Source: Opitutia bacterium
Lineage (GTDB): Bacteria > Verrucomicrobiota > Verrucomicrobiia > Opitutales > UBA953
NCBI GenBank assembly: GCA_947470855.1
Contig: CANIUQ010000007.1
Location: 1 to 64,000, forward strand
Direction: 5' to 3'
DNA length: 64,000 nucleotides
Shown: piece after piece, positions 1-9,698 of the stretch
Numbering within the stretch: position 1 is the stretch's first letter
Layout: each line of letters opens with the position of its first letter
Notes under the pieces: generated by a model
Told to the model about the DNA's origin: nothing
The model's database searches: none
The model's input: only the letters and a program-made list of their open reading frames with translations
Translations under genes and position numbers: made by a program

Positions 1-420
1 CATGTGCTTTGGCGTATTCAGAATGGTGAACTTGATGGGATTCAGCCCAAGGTCGTGGTCTTAATGATTGGAACTAATAACAGCGGGGTTGCTGAGAATT
101 CGGCCGAGGAAGTGGCGGTAGGTATTAAGAAGATTATCGAGGCTATTCACGCTAAAGCTCCTCAAGCCAAAATCCTTCTCCACGCCATTTTCCCTCGAGC
201 CCGTGAGAGTGAAGACGCGAAAAACATTGCGGTGAATCAAATCATCCAAAAGTACGCCGATGGAAACAAGGTGTATTGGTTGGATATTCGCAAAAACCTT
301 TTAACGCCCCAAGGCGAGTTGTCCTATGAGATTATGCCCGACCTGTTGCACTTGAGTTCGAAGGGCTATCAAATCTGGGCCGACAGTTTAAATGCCCCTT
401 TGGCTGAATTAATGAAGTAA
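1..420 (+). CDS. SGNH/GDSL-family hydrolase, C-terminal part (5' end outside window)
   Basis: The reading frame is already open at base 1, so the N-terminus with the nucleophile Ser block is missing. The visible part has the SGNH block III motif GTNN (about residue 23 of the visible frame) and, near the end, the block V signature D-L-L-H-L with the catalytic Asp and His. The pattern fits secreted esterases of the platelet-activating-factor acetylhydrolase/GDSL class, which cleave acyl or acetyl esters on carbohydrates or lipids. The substrate cannot be told from this fragment. The gene stops 63 bases before the next start on the same strand. Confidence 0.8.
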   Translation, partial: HVLWRIQNGELDGIQPKVVVLMIGTNNSGVAENSAEEVAVGIKKIIEAIHAKAPQAKILLHAIFPRARESEDAKNIAVNQIIQKYADGNKVYWLDIRKNLLTPQGELSYEIMPDLLHLSSKGYQIWADSLNAPLAELMK

Positions 421-483
421 ATTTAGGGTGCTTCAATCCTTGGTGGCTTGACGACCCGAGGCTTCCTCGAAAACGTTGGAGTT

Positions 484-1047
484 ATGAGTTCATCCTCCAA
501 GCGCGGTTTTTGGTCGAAACTGGAAATCGCTTTAGAGTCTTTCATTTTTGCCAGTCGATGGATACAGGCACCGATTTATCTCGCGCTGATTTTTGCAGCT
601 TTTGCCTATGCTTGGAAAAGTGTCCTCGAACTTTTTCATCTTTTTGCTAATTTTTCCACGGCAACGGAGAGCACCATCATGCTCGGTATACTCTCCTTGG
701 TTGATATCTCTATGGTGGCCAATTTGGTAAATATGGTTGTTGTTGGTGGTTACGCGACCTTTGTGAGTCGGATTGAGTTTGGTGATAATTCCGACCGCCC
801 TAACTGGCTAGATCACATCAACGTCAATACTCTCAAAACGAAATTAGCTGGTAGTCTCGCCAGTATTTCCGCCATCCATTTACTTAAAAGTTTCATCGAT
901 ATTACGGCCGCCTCCTCCACCGTTGCTTTTACTGCGCAGCACGAAAAAATTATTTTTTGGCAGGCGATTATTCACGCTATTTTCCTCTTCTCGATGATGT
1001 TGTTTGCTTGGAGTGAAAAAATTCAGCGTCACCCATCCGATCATTAA
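484..1047 (+). CDS. YqhA/UPF0114-family integral membrane protein
   Basis: A 187-residue protein with about four hydrophobic segments. Segments such as FIFASRWIQAPIYLALI, LVDISMVANLVNMVVVGGY and the stretch around residues 130-140 (KLAGSLASISAIHLLKSF) match the conserved pattern of the YqhA family. The function of that family is not established. I chose the ATG at 484 because the family begins just before the first membrane segment; a TTG 36 bases upstream would add 12 unlikely residues. Its stop codon directly abuts the ATG of the following lactonase-like gene, so the two are probably co-transcribed. Confidence 0.75.
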   Translation: MSSSSKRGFWSKLEIALESFIFASRWIQAPIYLALIFAAFAYAWKSVLELFHLFANFSTATESTIMLGILSLVDISMVANLVNMVVVGGYATFVSRIEFGDNSDRPNWLDHINVNTLKTKLAGSLASISAIHLLKSFIDITAASSTVAFTAQHEKIIFWQAIIHAIFLFSMMLFAWSEKIQRHPSDH

Positions 1048-2157
1048 ATGGGCAATCTGTTCTGGTTGCTCTTGGGGTTTGTTTTGGTGGGTTCACTTAA
1101 TGCGGATGAGGTGCGATTTTACATTGGCACCTCAGGAAGGGAAGGCGCGGGGATTTTGCAAGGGGTGCTGGATAGTAAAACAGGTAAACTGACCACTCCT
1201 CAGCTGATTGCTGAAGCAAAAGGGGCTTCATTTTTGGCGATGAGCAAAGATCGGCGAATTCTTTACGCTACTTTAGATTTAGGTCAGGGCAACGGAGGGG
1301 TGGGGGCTTTTCAATTACGCGATGGTCAGCCTGCACGTTTACTAAACATCCAGCCCTCGCAGGGAACCAATGCTACACATGTTGCACTTGATCAAAAAGG
1401 GAAAGTTCTCCTTGTGGCAAATTATGGGTCAGGGTCGATGGCGAGTTTCCCGCTTAACCCTGATGGGTCAATCCAGCCCCCCAAAGATTTTTTTGTCTAT
1501 CAAGGACGGAGCCTTGATCAAGTGCGACAGGAGGCTTCGCATCCGCATGGAGCTTTTGTGGATCAGCTGAATCGATTTGTTTATGTGCCTGATCTCGGAC
1601 TCGATAAAATTTTTGTCTACGCGCTCAATGAGGATCGCTTGGAGTCATTAACTCAATGCACCTTTGAACTTAGTCCAGGTAGTGGCCCACGTCATCTGGC
1701 TTTTCATCCTCATTTACCTGTCGCTTTTGTGGTGAACGAGTTGTCGCTCACGGTTGCGGTGATGAAACTCGACCCACATTCGGGCCAGCTGAGTCTCAAT
1801 CAGGTGATTTCAAGTTTGCCTGTAGGGGTGTCAGCCAAAGGCGTTACCTCCTCGGCTATTTTTTGCTCTCCGAATGGGAAGAATTTGTATGTCGCTAATC
1901 GTGGTCACGATTCCCTCGCCGTTTTTGCCATAAACCCGCAGGGTCAAATAACCTTAATACAGCATATGCTGAATGTACCAGCGACACCTCGAGGATTTGG
2001 TATTTCCCCAGATGGTCATTGGTTAGTTTGCGCTGGGCAAAAATCAGGTACGCTCAATGCTTATCGCATTGATTCAGCCACGGGTAAATTAAGCGATACG
2101 CACCAGTCTGTTGTAGTACCCGCTGCGTCGAGTATTCTTTTTGTGGATACGAAATAA
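1048..2157 (+). CDS. Secreted lactonase / 6-phosphogluconolactonase-like beta-propeller (YbhE type)
   Basis: A 369-residue protein with an N-terminal hydrophobic signal (about residues 1-19, ending GSLNA) and then the repeating blades of the seven-bladed lactonase family. Family motifs visible are SHPHGAFVD, GSGPRHLAFHP, VANRGHDSLAVF and TPRGFGISPDGHWL. Family members hydrolyse 6-phosphogluconolactone or related sugar lactones. A secreted member is more likely to act on a periplasmic lactone than in the cytosolic pentose phosphate pathway, which is an inference. The ATG follows the preceding stop codon without a gap. The gene converges on panC with only nine bases between their stop codons. 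Confidence 0.8.
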   Translation: MGNLFWLLLGFVLVGSLNADEVRFYIGTSGREGAGILQGVLDSKTGKLTTPQLIAEAKGASFLAMSKDRRILYATLDLGQGNGGVGAFQLRDGQPARLLNIQPSQGTNATHVALDQKGKVLLVANYGSGSMASFPLNPDGSIQPPKDFFVYQGRSLDQVRQEASHPHGAFVDQLNRFVYVPDLGLDKIFVYALNEDRLESLTQCTFELSPGSGPRHLAFHPHLPVAFVVNELSLTVAVMKLDPHSGQLSLNQVISSLPVGVSAKGVTSSAIFCSPNGKNLYVANRGHDSLAVFAINPQGQITLIQHMLNVPATPRGFGISPDGHWLVCAGQKSGTLNAYRIDSATGKLSDTHQSVVVPAASSILFVDTK

Positions 2158-2166
2158 TCAAACCGT

Positions 2167-3012
2167 TTAGCGGAGAATGAGGTTATCAATCAGTCGCGTT
2201 TTGCCCAAGTAGCCTGCGACAGCAATCGCACATTCGCCGCGTTCAATGGTTGGGCATGGGGCCATGGTTTCGCAGTTCACAATCTCGATATACTGAATTT
2301 GAAAATCGGGCAGGCTAGATAAGTTTTCTCTGACAGCGATTAAGATTCGATGGGCGTCGGATTCGCCTTTTTCCACAAGTGACTGAGCTAATTTTAAAGC
2401 TTTAGGTATGGCTTCGGCTTTCGTCTTCTCTATTTCACTCAAATAGCGATTGCGCGAACTCATCGCCACACCGTTTGGTTCTCGAACGGTTTCGTGGGCG
2501 ATGATTTTGATAGGGAAATGTAAATCGCGCACCAAACGCCGTATCACAGCTAACTGTTGTAAGTCTTTTTGACCAAAGACAGTGATTTGAGGTTGTACGG
2601 CATTAAACAGCATCGTCACCACTGTAGCGACGCCTTGAAAATGCCCAGGGCGAAACTTTCCGCATAGCCCTTCAGAAACATACCCAACATTGACCCAGGT
2701 TGAGGCATCGCTGGCATAGAAGTCTTCCGTTGATGGGGCGAAAATAATGTCCGCTCCACTTTCACGGCAAGCTTGCTCATCCGCCGCAAAAGTTCGCGGG
2801 TAGCGAGCGAAGTCTTCATTGGGGCCAAATTGTGTCGGGTTAACAAAAATCGAGACGACAACAACGGCAGATTCTTTTTTTGCCCGTTTGATAAGCGCCT
2901 GATGTCCAGAATGGAGGCAGCCCATGGTTGGAACCAGCCCGATTGATAGCCCTTGATGTCGTTTAGGGGCTAGGGCTTTTTGTAGTTCTGGGATGGTACG
3001 AACAACCTGCAT
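2167..3012 (-). CDS. panC: Pantoate--beta-alanine ligase (pantothenate synthetase)
   Basis: Joins pantoate and beta-alanine with ATP to give pantothenate, the last step of vitamin B5 synthesis. It has the family's HIGH-like nucleotide site (VPTMGCLHSGHQALI), the VSIFVNPTQFGPNEDF segment, GLCGKFRPGHFQGVATVV, FGQKDLQQL and the KMSKS-like MSSRNRYLS. The 281 residues from the ATG at 3012 match the usual length. A GTG at 3054 would add 14 residues without homology to the family. It is monocistronic on the minus strand here, and no other pantothenate gene is nearby. Confidence 0.95.
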   Translation of the reverse strand: MQVVRTIPELQKALAPKRHQGLSIGLVPTMGCLHSGHQALIKRAKKESAVVVVSIFVNPTQFGPNEDFARYPRTFAADEQACRESGADIIFAPSTEDFYASDASTWVNVGYVSEGLCGKFRPGHFQGVATVVTMLFNAVQPQITVFGQKDLQQLAVIRRLVRDLHFPIKIIAHETVREPNGVAMSSRNRYLSEIEKTKAEAIPKALKLAQSLVEKGESDAHRILIAVRENLSSLPDFQIQYIEIVNCETMAPCPTIERGECAIAVAGYLGKTRLIDNLILR

Positions 3013-3237
3013 GGGGCGGATGCTGGGGGAATGAATCGGGGTTGCAAGTGACACTTCTCTCTCGTCACTGCAATAACTTCGAAAGGGGTGGGATTTCTTG
3101 GGCGTTTCTTAAGCCTTTATCTTCATGAGGTTAACTTGAGCAGGGGAGCAAGGGTGTCCGACGACCCTAAAGTCTCTTTTTGCTCTAACTCTTAGAAATA
3201 GCCCCCGTGATTTTTTGAAAATCCCTTCTTGGCAGGC

Positions 3238-3275
3238 TTGAGGTAAATCTCAAAGTTAGGGGTTCTATCCCCCTA
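3238..3275 (+). promoter_or_regulatory. Inverted repeats immediately upstream of xylA
   Basis: Two inverted repeats lie in the 225-base gap before xylA: TTGAG(N6)CTCAA at 3238-3253, and TAGGGG(N7)CCCCTA at 3257-3275. The second ends four bases before the xylA ATG. They could be an operator or a translation-controlling hairpin. No regulator gene is adjacent, so the role is unproven. Confidence 0.3.
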
Positions 3276-3279
3276 TATC

Positions 3280-4590
3280 ATGTCTCACTTCAAGAATGTG
3301 CCGGTCATTCGCTACGAAGGACCCAAGTCTAAAAATCCATTTGCTTTTAAGCATTATAATCCCGACGAAAAAGTTGGTGGTAAAAAAATGAAAGACCACA
3401 TGCGTTTTGCGGCCGCTTACTGGCACGTGATGCGCAATGGTTTGAGTGATCCCTTTGGTGGTGCGACAGCATTGATGCCTTGGGATGATGGTTCAGAGTC
3501 CCTCGATAATGCATTGCGTCGCGTACCCGTCTTTTTCGAGTTTCTCGAAAAGTGCCAAATCGACTTTTACTGCTTCCACGACCGCGATATTGCCCCCGAA
3601 GGCTCTACCCTGACTCAGACACACGCTAATCTCGCTCGTGTTGTCCAAGAATTAAAAGGTTATCAAAAGGAAACAGGTAAAAAGCTTCTTTGGGGTACGG
3701 CCTGTCTTTTCTCGCACCCTCGCTATGCACAGGGTGCAGGTACTTCTCCTAATGCTGATGTCTTTGCCTACGGTGCTAGCCAAGTGCGTCATGCTTTAGA
3801 TGCAACGAAGGCATTAGGTGGTGAAGGTTATGTCTTCTGGGGTGGTCGCGAAGGTTATGCGACGTTGTTGAACACCAACATGAAGCGCGAACTCGATCAC
3901 CTGGCTGCTTTACTGCACCTTGCCGTCGATCATGCGAAGAAGATTGGTTTTAAAGGACAGTTCTACATCGAGCCAAAACCACGCGAACCCTCGACGCACC
4001 AATACGATTCTGATTCCGCAGCCTGCCTTAACTTCCTCCGCGAGTATGGCCTATTGAAGTACTTCAAACTCAATATCGAAACCAATCACGCTACGCTCGC
4101 TGGTCATACCATGGAGCATGAACTCGAAGTCGCGATTGGAGCGAATGCACTTGGCTCGATTGATGCGAATCGTGGAGACACTCTCTTGGGTTGGGACACG
4201 GACCAATTCCCCACCGACCTCTATCTCACGACCAACATTATGTTGCGCGTCTTGAAGATGGGTGGATTCACCACGGGTGGATTGAACTTCGACGCTAAAC
4301 GTCGTCGCGAATCTCACGAGCCAGTTGACCTCTTCCATGCTCATATTGGTGGTATGGATGCCTTTGCTCGTGGCTTAAAGATTGCGCATGCGATTATCAA
4401 GGATGGCAAATTGGATAATTTCGTCGATAAGCGTTACTCCTCTTGGGATAAGGGTATTGGTCGCACAATCGAGAAAGGTAAGACCTCACTGGTTGCACTC
4501 GATAAATACGCTCAAGGCATCAAGCCTCCTCATCTCGACTCTGGTCGCCAAGAGTTGCTCGAAAATCTCATCAACGAATACATTCGTTAA
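3280..4590 (+). CDS. xylA: Xylose isomerase
   Basis: Interconverts D-xylose and D-xylulose in the cytoplasm. All metal and catalytic residues of the family are visible at near-canonical positions: His100 and Asp103 in CFHDRD, Glu231 and Lys233 in FYIEPKP, Glu267 and His270 in NIETNH, and Asp295, Asp306 and Asp308 in [15 protein letters not shown]. The 436-residue length is that of the long class II enzymes. It is the first gene of an operon, with xylB starting five bases after its stop. No xylose transporter or XylR-type regulator is present in the window. There is no Shine-Dalgarno sequence, and a GC-rich hairpin ends just before the start codon. Confidence 0.97.
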   Translation: MSHFKNVPVIRYEGPKSKNPFAFKHYNPDEKVGGKKMKDHMRFAAAYWHVMRNGLSDPFGGATALMPWDDGSESLDNALRRVPVFFEFLEKCQIDFYCFHDRDIAPEGSTLTQTHANLARVVQELKGYQKETGKKLLWGTACLFSHPRYAQGAGTSPNADVFAYGASQVRHALDATKALGGEGYVFWGGREGYATLLNTNMKRELDHLAALLHLAVDHAKKIGFKGQFYIEPKPREPSTHQYDSDSAACLNFLREYGLLKYFKLNIETNHATLAGHTMEHELEVAIGANALGSIDANRGDTLLGWDTDQFPTDLYLTTNIMLRVLKMGGFTTGGLNFDAKRRRESHEPVDLFHAHIGGMDAFARGLKIAHAIIKDGKLDNFVDKRYSSWDKGIGRTIEKGKTSLVALDKYAQGIKPPHLDSGRQELLENLINEYIR

Positions 4591-4595
4591 TCCTT

Positions 4596-6122
4596 ATGGC
4601 TGTTGTCCTCGGTCTGGACCTATCTACCCAAAGTGCTACGGCGCTGGTGTTAGATACTAAGTCTGGAAAGAATCTCGCCACCGCTCGTGCGGCTTTCGGT
4701 CCAGACTTTCCTGACCGAGGACATCCAGAAGGGTTTATTCGCGGTGGTCAAAACGGGGAGGTTCATGCTGACCCATTGCTGTGGTTGGATGGATTAGAGT
4801 TGGCTTTAACTCGACTCGCTAAACTGACCGACCTTTCTAAAATTGAAGCCGTCTCAGTTTCTGGCCAGCAACATGGCAGCGTCTATTTAGGTTTTGGTTA
4901 TCAATCTGCTTTAGCTGATGGTAACCCGCAGACTTCTTTAGCGGCTAAAATTAAGCCAGTGCTTTCACGTGTAACCTCTCCCATTTGGATGGATGGTTCA
5001 ACGGTGAAAGAGTGTGCGGAAATTGCTGCAGCCTTGGGAGGTGATCAGGCAGTGTGTGATCTCACTGGAAGCGTGGCTACGCCACGTTTTACTGGTCCGC
5101 AAATTCGTCGTTTCGCTAAAAATAATCCGCAAGCCTGGGAGAAGACAGAGAGAGTTCACTTGGTCTCCTCTTTCTTTGCGTCAATTTTAGCCGGGGCCGA
5201 TGCGGCTATTGATACCGGCGATGGTGCAGGAATGAATTTAATGGATATACGCAGGGGCGATTGGTCCCCTGCCGCTTTGCAAGCGACTGCACCTGATTTA
5301 GCGAAAAAGCTTCCTCCTGTTCGCCCCGGTTCTACCGTGGCTGGACCCATTTCCAAATATTTTGTCGCCCGCTATGGTTTCTCTCCATCCTGCCAGGTAG
5401 TCATTGGTACAGGTGATAATCCCTCGAGTTTGGTGGGCATGGGTGCCTCTCGCCCTGGAAAAGTCGTAATCAGTTTAGGAACCAGTGATACAATTTTTGC
5501 AGCGATTGAGGGTATTCGCACTGATGCCGCTGGATTAGGCCACGCCTTTGGTAATCCTCTCGGTGGAAGTATGAGCTTAATCTGTGTGCGCAACGGTTCT
5601 TTGGCGCGTGAAGCTATTCGCTGGGAGTGTGGATTTAAAGATTGGGACGAATTTTCAGCAGCGATTAATCAATCACCAGCAGCCCAATCGGCGATTCTTC
5701 CGATGGAAGAAGATGAGATTACTCCTCGCCGTTCAGCCGGTCGAATTTCTCTCGGTAAGCCTGCCACGGCTCAATCTTTGCCTCGTGCTGCCGTGGAAGG
5801 TCAGGCTCTTAATATGCGTTTGCATAGTCGCTGGGTTGGTACGCCGACTACCCAACTTCTTTTGACAGGTGGAGCGTCCAATAACCCAGCGATTGCCAAG
5901 ATTTTCGCGGATGTGTTTGGAGCCCCAGTCTTGCGTTTAACTGTTTCTGATTCGGCAGCTTTGGGCGCTGCATTGCGAGCGGCTGAGGCTGCTTGTGGGG
6001 CAAAAATGGCTTATTTAGAAGCAGTTTTCTGTGCACCTGCTCCTGGGGTAGTTCAGCCCGATCCCGCTTTGCGTTCGGCCTACGATGCCCTCGAGGCCGA
6101 ATTGGCTAAAAAACTTTCCTAA
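4596..6122 (+). CDS. xylB: Xylulokinase
   Basis: Phosphorylates D-xylulose to xylulose 5-phosphate, feeding the pentose phosphate pathway. It is a 508-residue FGGY-family kinase with the N-terminal phosphate-binding LGLDLSTQS, the SGQQHGSVY segment, GTGDNPSSLVGMG and GTSDTIFAA (the phosphate 2 loop), and the C-terminal adenosine motif LLTGGASNNPAI. The gene follows xylA after five bases, so translational coupling is likely. It is followed by three more sugar-metabolism genes on the same strand. Confidence 0.95.
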   Translation: MAVVLGLDLSTQSATALVLDTKSGKNLATARAAFGPDFPDRGHPEGFIRGGQNGEVHADPLLWLDGLELALTRLAKLTDLSKIEAVSVSGQQHGSVYLGFGYQSALADGNPQTSLAAKIKPVLSRVTSPIWMDGSTVKECAEIAAALGGDQAVCDLTGSVATPRFTGPQIRRFAKNNPQAWEKTERVHLVSSFFASILAGADAAIDTGDGAGMNLMDIRRGDWSPAALQATAPDLAKKLPPVRPGSTVAGPISKYFVARYGFSPSCQVVIGTGDNPSSLVGMGASRPGKVVISLGTSDTIFAAIEGIRTDAAGLGHAFGNPLGGSMSLICVRNGSLAREAIRWECGFKDWDEFSAAINQSPAAQSAILPMEEDEITPRRSAGRISLGKPATAQSLPRAAVEGQALNMRLHSRWVGTPTTQLLLTGGASNNPAIAKIFADVFGAPVLRLTVSDSAALGAALRAAEAACGAKMAYLEAVFCAPAPGVVQPDPALRSAYDALEAELAKKLS

Positions 6123-6209
6123 TTTTTTAAACGGCACCCATTGCCCGCTTGAACTAGTTCCGCTAATTTGGCTGAATCCAAGTCTCACCCCTCTCATCCA
6201 CCTACAACT

Positions 6210-7271
6210 ATGTCACAACGTCCCGTCACTCTGTTCACTGGCCAATGGGCCGACCTCCCGATTGCTGAATTATTGCCCAAAGTGAAAGCGATGGGTTATG
6301 ACGGTGTTGAACTGGCATGTTGGGGTGATCACTTCGATGTTACCCGTGCGGTAAAAGAAAAAGGTTATATCGAGTCTCTCTGGGCATTGCTGGAGAAAAA
6401 TGGTTTAGGCTGCTGGGCGATTTCTTCGCACTTAGTTGGCCAAGCGACTTGTGACAATATCGATGAGCGTCACCAAGCGATCCTCTCCCCGCAAATTTGG
6501 GGCGATGGAAATCCTGAGGGTGTGCGCACGCGTGCTGCTGCGGAAATGATTCTTACCGCAGAGGCTGCACGTAAATTCTTTGATGCGGGAAAGTCTTACA
6601 TGGCTAAATTCCCCAAGGGTACGGGCAAGGTAGTGGTTAATGGTTTTACGGGTTCCTCTATCTGGCATGCGATTTATGCCTTCCCTCCAACCAATCAGGC
6701 ATTCTTGCAAAAAGGCTACGATGATTTTGCCAAGCGTTGGAAGCCCATCCTCGATGCGTTCGAAAAGCATGATGTTTATTTTGCCCTCGAAGTGCACCCT
6801 ACCGAAATTGCTTTTGATATTACTTCAGCCCAACGTGCTCTTGAAGCCGTTGGCCATCATAAGCGCTTTGGATTTAACTACGACCCCAGTCACTTGGGTT
6901 ACCAAGGCGTGGATTACGTAAAATTTATTCGTACTTTTGCTAAGCAAATTCACCACGCTCACATGAAAGATGTTTGGTGGGGTCATGGTGACGGCACGGT
7001 GGGTGTGTTCGGTGGCCATACTGATTTCTGTGATGCACGACGTGCTTGGGATTTTCGCTCCGTTGGCCGTGGCGATATTCGTTTTGAAGACGTTATTGTG
7101 GCTCTGAATGATATCGACTATGCTGGCCCGCTCTCGGTTGAGTGGGAAGATGGTCGCATGGATCGTTTCCATGGAGCGACCGAAAGTTGTGCTTATGTAA
7201 AGCGCTTGGCTTTTCCCTCCAATAAAGTAGCTTTCGATGCCGCCTTCGACAAGGCTAAGCAAAAGAAGTAA
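6210..7271 (+). CDS. Sugar phosphate isomerase/epimerase-like TIM-barrel protein
   Basis: A 353-residue member of the xylose-isomerase-like TIM-barrel (AP endonuclease 2) superfamily. Likely metal ligands are visible in order: Glu in FALEVHPTE, Asp and His in NYDPSHLGY, His in HAHMKDVWW and Glu in LSVEWEDG. Members isomerise or epimerise keto-sugars, or dehydrate inosose; the exact substrate is unknown. The ATG at 6210 is preferred because the upstream extension (from 6168) has no family similarity. It sits between xylB and two Gfo/Idh/MocA oxidoreductases. That is a common partnership in inositol and unusual-sugar catabolism. Confidence 0.8.
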   Translation: MSQRPVTLFTGQWADLPIAELLPKVKAMGYDGVELACWGDHFDVTRAVKEKGYIESLWALLEKNGLGCWAISSHLVGQATCDNIDERHQAILSPQIWGDGNPEGVRTRAAAEMILTAEAARKFFDAGKSYMAKFPKGTGKVVVNGFTGSSIWHAIYAFPPTNQAFLQKGYDDFAKRWKPILDAFEKHDVYFALEVHPTEIAFDITSAQRALEAVGHHKRFGFNYDPSHLGYQGVDYVKFIRTFAKQIHHAHMKDVWWGHGDGTVGVFGGHTDFCDARRAWDFRSVGRGDIRFEDVIVALNDIDYAGPLSVEWEDGRMDRFHGATESCAYVKRLAFPSNKVAFDAAFDKAKQKK

Positions 7272-7291
7272 TCTTTTCGCAAAGATTCACC

Positions 7292-8374
7292 ATGGCCACA
7301 CAAGTTGGAATCATTGGAGCAGGCGGTATGCTTCAATATCACGCTGCGGGATTTCGTTTGGCGAAAGCTGATATTGTTGCCGTTGCTGATCCAGCTCCAG
7401 GGGCTGCGAAAAAAGCCGCTGAAAAATGGGGCATCCCACATGCTTATGAATCGGTAGAGGCAATGTTGGCGGCACACCCAAGTCTGAATGCAATCAGCAT
7501 TATCGTCCCTAACAAATTCCATGCTCCGCTTGCGATTCAGTGTTTAAATGCAGGCAAGCATGTTTTCTGCGAAAAACCGCCAGCGCTTAATGCGCAAGAA
7601 GTTGGTGGTATTATTGCTGCGGCGAAAAAATCTGGAAAGCATGTTATGTTTAACTTTAACAACCGTGCTCGTCCTGAATCGCAAGCAATGATGAAGTACA
7701 TCGAAGCTGGTCAGGTTGGAAAAATTAATTCCGCACAAGCAAAGTGGATTCGTCGCACGGGCATTCCAGGTTTTGGTGGCTGGTTTACCACTAAGGAGCA
7801 ATCCGGTGGTGGACCGTTGATTGATCTTTTACACATGGTCGATTTAGCCATGTATTTCATGGGCTATCCTGAACCTGCTCATGTCATGGGCCAGACCTTC
7901 AATGATTTCATTCAGGATAAATCATTTAAGGGTCCTTGGGGTATCCCTGATCGCATCGGTGGCACCACTGACGTGGAAAACTCCGCGCACGGTTTTATTT
8001 CCTTCAAGACTGGCCAAGTTCTTTCTCTGCAAGTTTCTTGGGCGGAGATGGTCAAGCGCGAGGAAGTTTCTGTTGTTTTCCAAGGCACGAAAGCTGGCGG
8101 TAAGGTTGAGCGCCTCTTTGGAGTCGATGGATTGGATGACACGGCCATCGATACTTGCGAGTTATACGTTCAAGAAAACGGCAACAGCGTGAATCGCTCC
8201 ATTGTCACCCCTGCGTGTGAAGACATGGGACGCTCTGCTTCGGCCGCTAATTTTATTGAAGCCATTGAGGGCAAAGCTGCGCCCTTAAATACTCCTGAGC
8301 AATCCCTCCGTCTCATGCAGGTTATCGATGCCATTTATGCTTCGGCACGCTCGGGTAAACCAGTTTCTATCTAA
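7292..8374 (+). CDS. Gfo/Idh/MocA-family NAD(P)-dependent sugar oxidoreductase (first of two)
   Basis: A 360-residue protein with an N-terminal Rossmann fold (GIIGAGGMLQYHAAG), the family's Glu-Lys-Pro signature (FCEKPPALN, catalytic Lys near residue 94) and the C-terminal domain motif GGGPLIDLLHMVDLAMYF, holding the conserved Asp and His. Such enzymes oxidise or reduce sugar or inositol hydroxyls with NAD(P). It follows the TIM-barrel gene by 20 bases and precedes a second, distantly similar oxidoreductase by nine bases. The operon therefore likely converts a modified sugar, but the substrate cannot be read from sequence. Confidence 0.85.
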   Translation: MATQVGIIGAGGMLQYHAAGFRLAKADIVAVADPAPGAAKKAAEKWGIPHAYESVEAMLAAHPSLNAISIIVPNKFHAPLAIQCLNAGKHVFCEKPPALNAQEVGGIIAAAKKSGKHVMFNFNNRARPESQAMMKYIEAGQVGKINSAQAKWIRRTGIPGFGGWFTTKEQSGGGPLIDLLHMVDLAMYFMGYPEPAHVMGQTFNDFIQDKSFKGPWGIPDRIGGTTDVENSAHGFISFKTGQVLSLQVSWAEMVKREEVSVVFQGTKAGGKVERLFGVDGLDDTAIDTCELYVQENGNSVNRSIVTPACEDMGRSASAANFIEAIEGKAAPLNTPEQSLRLMQVIDAIYASARSGKPVSI

Positions 8375-8383
8375 TTATACACT

Positions 8384-9553
8384 ATGAGTTCATTAAATCG
8401 TAAAATTCGTATGGGCATGGTCGGCGGTGGCCGCGGTGCTTTCATTGGCGCAGTTCACCGCATGGCAGCTGCACTCGATGGCCAAATCGAGCTCGTTGCC
8501 GGAGCCTTTTCTTCAGATCCCGAAAAATCCCGTCTCTCGGGTCAGGACTTATTCATTAATCCTCAGCGTGTTTATGCTTCTTATCAAGAGATGGCCAAAG
8601 CTGAGGCTAAACTTCCTTTGGGCGAGCGGATTGACTTCGTGTCCATTGTTGCTCGTAACGACATGCATTACCCTGTCGCCAAAGCTTTTCTTGAGGCTGG
8701 CATTCACGTCGTCTGCGAAAAGCCACTAGCTTATACTCTCGCCGAGGCTAAAAAATTGCGCGATTTGGCGAAGAAGAGTGGTCTGATTTTTGCTCTCACG
8801 CACAACTATACTGGCTATCCCATGGTCAAGGAAGCACGTGCCATGGTTGCTGCAGGTAAGCTCGGCAAGATTAACAAAATCGTGGTCGAGTATCCGCAGG
8901 GTTACGCCATCACGGCTTTAAAGTCGGCTAAAGACTCCAAGATTTCGAATTGGCGGATGGATCCTAATGTTTCGGGTATTTCAAACTGTATTGGTGATAT
9001 TGGTACGCATGCTGAAAACCTTGCGCAGTACATTACGGGTTTGGAAATTGAAGAAGTGGCTGCTGAACTCAGTACCTTCATTCCTGGTCGCCCCTTGGAC
9101 GATGATGGTAACATGCTTGTGCGTTACAAGGGTGGTGCTCGCGGAATTCTTTACGCTTCGCAGATTTCTACCGGTGACGAAAATAATTTAAATATTCGTG
9201 TCTACGGTACTGTAGCATCATTGGAGTGGCATCAGGAGCACCCGAATGAATTAATCGTGAAGTTTGCTGAGGCTCCTCGCCAAGTTTGGCGCCGTGGTAA
9301 CTCCTATAATGGTCCCGAAGCCAAGAAGTATACGCGTACTCCTTTTGGTCACCCCGAGGCTTTCATTGAGGCTTTTGCAAACATTTATCGAGCGGTGGTG
9401 GAAGCAATCACCGATCGTCTCTTGGGACGCAAGGCTCCTAAAGAAGGCTATGATTTCCCCTCTATTGATGATGGGGTAACGGGCATGGCCTTTGTCGAGG
9501 CAGCCGTGAAGTCATCCAAGGCCAACGCACGTTGGACGAAGTTGAAAGCTTAA
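8384..9553 (+). CDS. Gfo/Idh/MocA-family oxidoreductase (second of two)
   Basis: A 389-residue protein with the Rossmann motif GMVGGGRGAFIGAVHR, the catalytic segment VCEKPLAYT and the C-terminal domain segment GDIGTHAENLAQYITG. It is clearly of the same superfamily as the preceding gene, but divergent in length and motif detail, so it is probably a different activity rather than a recent duplicate. It is the last gene of the xyl operon, and a strong terminator follows within 25 bases. The substrate is unknown. Confidence 0.85.
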   Translation: MSSLNRKIRMGMVGGGRGAFIGAVHRMAAALDGQIELVAGAFSSDPEKSRLSGQDLFINPQRVYASYQEMAKAEAKLPLGERIDFVSIVARNDMHYPVAKAFLEAGIHVVCEKPLAYTLAEAKKLRDLAKKSGLIFALTHNYTGYPMVKEARAMVAAGKLGKINKIVVEYPQGYAITALKSAKDSKISNWRMDPNVSGISNCIGDIGTHAENLAQYITGLEIEEVAAELSTFIPGRPLDDDGNMLVRYKGGARGILYASQISTGDENNLNIRVYGTVASLEWHQEHPNELIVKFAEAPRQVWRRGNSYNGPEAKKYTRTPFGHPEAFIEAFANIYRAVVEAITDRLLGRKAPKEGYDFPSIDDGVTGMAFVEAAVKSSKANARWTKLKA

Positions 9554-9574
9554 ACGCCTTTCGCTTTTCCATGA

Positions 9575-9603
9575 GGGCTCGGGTAAAACCGAGCCCTTTT
9601 TGT
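9575..9603 (+). terminator. Rho-independent terminator of the xyl operon
   Basis: Perfect 8-bp stem GGGCTCGG/CCGAGCCC with a six-base loop (9575-9596), followed directly by a run of five T and then GTTT. Confidence 0.9.
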
Positions 9604-9642
9604 TTAGTCTGCATGATAAGGTTGGGGGATTTCGTTGAGAAT

Positions 9643-9683
9643 GAGGATGACCGCTTGCCATCGGGCGGTTTGTTCCTCTTTTT
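9643..9683 (+). terminator. Second terminator-like hairpin just before dapL (possible attenuator)
   Basis: GAGGA (9643-9647) pairs with TCCTC (9674-9678), and inside this ACCGC (9650-9654) pairs with GCGGT (9665-9669). TTTTT follows at 9679-9683, only 15 bases before the dapL ATG. It could be a backup terminator for the upstream operon or an attenuator of dapL. I found no convincing leader peptide. Confidence 0.5.
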
Positions 9684-9698
9684 CGAGGTCTCATCGCC

